From Candidatus Saccharibacteria bacterium UBA5170 (GTDB lineage Bacteria > Patescibacteriota > Saccharimonadia > Saccharimonadales > Saccharimonadaceae): a stretch of DNA of 6,458 nt. Position numbers and translations under genes: made by a program. Position 1 is the stretch's first letter; each line of letters begins with the position of its first letter. The notes beneath the pieces were generated by a model. The model searched no databases, was not told where the DNA came from, and saw nothing but the letters and a program-made list of their open reading frames with translations. This document shows, in pieces, positions 5,495 to 6,458 of this stretch. The stretch lies in contig DHWY01000002.1 in the NCBI GenBank assembly GCA_002413425.1, positions 234,558-241,015 of the forward strand, read 5' to 3'.

Positions 5495-6208
5495 TCAGAA
5501 AAGATCTTTTGTATACTCGACTCGGCGTTCAATGAACGTCTCGTCTGAGGTGACAATGTCAATTTCGATATCAAAACTTGTAAATATTTTTGGTTGGACT
5601 AAGGCTTCTTGCCGAGTCATCCATCTATTGCGGCCACCTTCGAACACTTCAAGAAGCTTTCCTTTCGTGTTCGTACAGTGAACGACAAAAAATATCTTAT
5701 CTTCTAACTGTTCGCCCGTCTCTTGCTGATATACCAACTCATGATAGACTCCCGCCACGCGATGATTAGCGAGTAGGCCTGTTTCTTCGAGTAACTCACG
5801 TTCGGCAGTCTGCGTAATTGTCTCTCCCTAGCGTACTTTACCAGTAGCAAACCCCCAAAAACCAAAATATGGCTGTTTGAGGCGCTCTTGAAACAAATAT
5901 TCCTTAGTGCCGTCTTTTTTTAACCGTTCGACAGCTAAAATAACGGCTGTTTTCGGCTGTCGTTCGACAGTGTTACTGTCGGTATCTAATTTATTGGCAT
6001 ATTCTTTGCCTCTTGGGCTCAGTGAATAGGTGCCCCGCGATACTTTTTCAACCAATTTTAGCTCAACGAGCTTCTGTAAATGAAAATTAAAATGATCGCT
6101 GCTCATTCCCGTAATCTTTTGTAATTTAGCAAAACTCACACTAGGGTGAAATAACAATTCTCTTAATATAACCATCTGTGCATCGTGAACTTTTACTTCT
6201 AGACTCAT
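5495..6208 (-). pseudogene. Winged-helix/Nudix fusion gene interrupted by an in-frame TAG
   Basis: One frame runs from ATG 6208 to TGA 5497-5495 (237 codons before the stop), broken only by TAG at 5830-5828 (codon 127). N-terminal residues about 5-75 form a winged helix-turn-helix (FAKLQKITGMSSDHFNFHLQ, LVEKVSRGTYSLSPRG). From about 86 a Nudix hydrolase domain begins (KTAVILAVERL, GFWGFATGKVR). Counting the stop as one residue, the Nudix box fits GX5EX7REUXEEXGU exactly: G123, E129, R137-E138-L139, E141-E142, G144-L145. The rest of the fold follows to KDLF. Such fusions can be nucleotide-sugar-sensing regulators or housecleaning hydrolases; the substrate is unknown. A single base change explains the break. 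Recent inactivation, sequencing error and readthrough are the options; TAG is a normal stop in two neighbours. Confidence 0.82.
5828..6208 (-). CDS. Truncated product of the Nudix gene: winged-helix domain plus broken Nudix start
   Basis: If the TAG is read as a stop, the cell makes this 126-residue protein. It keeps the whole winged helix-turn-helix domain (about 5-75) and the first strands of the Nudix domain, ending at GKVR before the catalytic glutamates, so it could still bind DNA but not hydrolyse a nucleotide. AAGGAG lies 6 bases before the ATG, a strong ribosome site. The downstream part (5495-5758) could only restart from a GTG and would lack the Nudix box. Confidence 0.6.
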   Translation of the reverse strand: MSLEVKVHDAQMVILRELLFHPSVSFAKLQKITGMSSDHFNFHLQKLVELKLVEKVSRGTYSLSPRGKEYANKLDTDSNTVERQPKTAVILAVERLKKDGTKEYLFQERLKQPYFGFWGFATGKVR

Positions 6209-6220
6209 AATTCTCCTTGG

Positions 6221-6245
6221 ATTATACCCTATACCTCTATGTCAA
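6221..6245 (-). promoter_or_regulatory. Possible promoter of the winged-helix/Nudix gene
   Basis: A perfect TATAAT (6226-6221) and a perfect TTGACA (6245-6240) are present, but only 13 bases separate them, too short for normal use as a pair. TATAAT so close to the ATG would leave a leader of about ten bases. An alternative is TTTACT, 17 bases, TATTGT further upstream (about 6284-6256). Confidence 0.4.
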
Positions 6246-6279
6246 CCTAAGAGTACAATAGAAACAGACGGCAAAAAAG

Positions 6280-6293
6280 TAAAGTCGACTTTA
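6280..6293. promoter_or_regulatory. 14-bp perfect palindrome, candidate operator
   Basis: TAAAGTCGACTTTA is a loop-free palindrome between the 5S terminator and the Nudix gene promoter region. Lack of a loop argues against a terminator and suits a dimeric DNA-binding protein. The gene it precedes encodes a winged-helix protein, so autoregulation is possible but unproven. Confidence 0.4.
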
Positions 6294-6312
6294 GTAAATA
6301 TCAAAACCAAAG

Positions 6313-6343
6313 AAAAAGACCATCCTATTCGGATGGTCTTTTT
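6313..6343 (-). terminator. Terminator of the rRNA operon
   Basis: AAAAAGACCATCC (6313-6325) pairs with GGATGGTCTTTTT (6331-6343) around loop TATTC, a perfect 13-bp stem with a T-run in the minus-strand sense. It follows the 3' end of the 5S gene by a few bases and is symmetric, so it would also stop plus-strand transcripts. Confidence 0.92.
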
Positions 6344-6346
6344 ATA

Positions 6347-6456
6347 ATTCGGCACCGTGCTAGTTTCCCGCAATGCAGTATAATCGCCGCTGCTGAGCTT
6401 GACTGCTGTGTTCGGAATGAGAACAGGTATTTCCCCAGCGCCATGGGCACCGATTT
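6347..6456 (-). rRNA. rrf: 5S ribosomal RNA
   Basis: Read on the minus strand, the ends pair as helix I: TCGGTGCC (6453-6446) with GGTGCCGA (6356-6349), including two adjacent G-U pairs. Inside are the conserved CCGAACACAG of loop C, helix II (GCTGGG with CTCAGC), helix III (CTGT with ACAG) and a GCGGGAAAC stretch like the loop E region. About 105-110 bases, shorter than the usual 115-120, mainly because the fourth arm is reduced to about CTGC-ATT-GCGG. Exact ends are uncertain by a few bases. A terminator follows directly, so it is probably the last gene of an rRNA operon running in from the right edge. Confidence 0.9.
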
Positions 6457-6458
6457 GG

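Noticed and set aside
5495..5758. Separate gene starting at GTG 5758
   Set aside because: It is the same frame as the upstream Nudix part and would lack the Nudix box, so it is the tail of the interrupted gene.
5828..5830. Genome-wide recoding of TAG
   Set aside because: infB and the ROK gene end at TAG at their natural family lengths, so TAG works as stop in this genome.

Overview
The window looks like chromosomal DNA from a small-genome bacterium of the Candidate Phyla Radiation, most likely Candidatus Saccharibacteria (TM7). This is inference from gene content: a short IF-2 without the usual long N-terminal extension, a compact four-repeat S1 protein beside it, a small membrane protein ending in an LPATG sorting-type signal, a KGG-repeat protein and a shortened 5S rRNA. 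TAG is the normal stop of infB and of the ROK gene, so TAG is a real stop here. No mobile element, CRISPR array or tRNA was seen.

Layout from left to right. Positions 1-221 (minus) hold the start of an unidentified gene with its own promoter. A bidirectional terminator at 314-342 separates it from infB (362-2131, minus). rpsA (2187-3137, minus) lies just upstream of infB, and the two look like one translation operon with a GC-rich hairpin between them. The rpsA promoter sits at the 3' end of a gene for an LPATG-tailed membrane protein (3240-3647, minus). An 83-base divergent region separates that gene from a plus-strand pair: a ROK-family kinase-like gene (3731-4552) with an apparently leaderless start, and an overlapping HELSH metallopeptidase-like gene with a C-terminal zinc ribbon (4503-4976). 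A 15-bp bidirectional terminator divides this pair from the convergent KGG gene (5030-5236, minus).

The right part holds a winged-helix/Nudix gene (5495-6208, minus) split by an in-frame TAG inside the Nudix box, and then a 5S rRNA (about 6347-6456, minus) with its terminator. The 5S gene presumably ends an rRNA operon whose 23S gene lies beyond the right edge.

Most of the window is translation machinery (infB, rpsA, 5S) mixed with small envelope, stress and metabolic genes. Several promoters share a 17-base spacer and a TGC extended -10. The points most worth a second look are the amber codon in the Nudix box, the loss of the zinc motif in the ROK protein, the overlapping metallopeptidase, the changed tRNA-binding end of IF-2, and the short 5S RNA. 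I did not find a clearly new multi-gene system.
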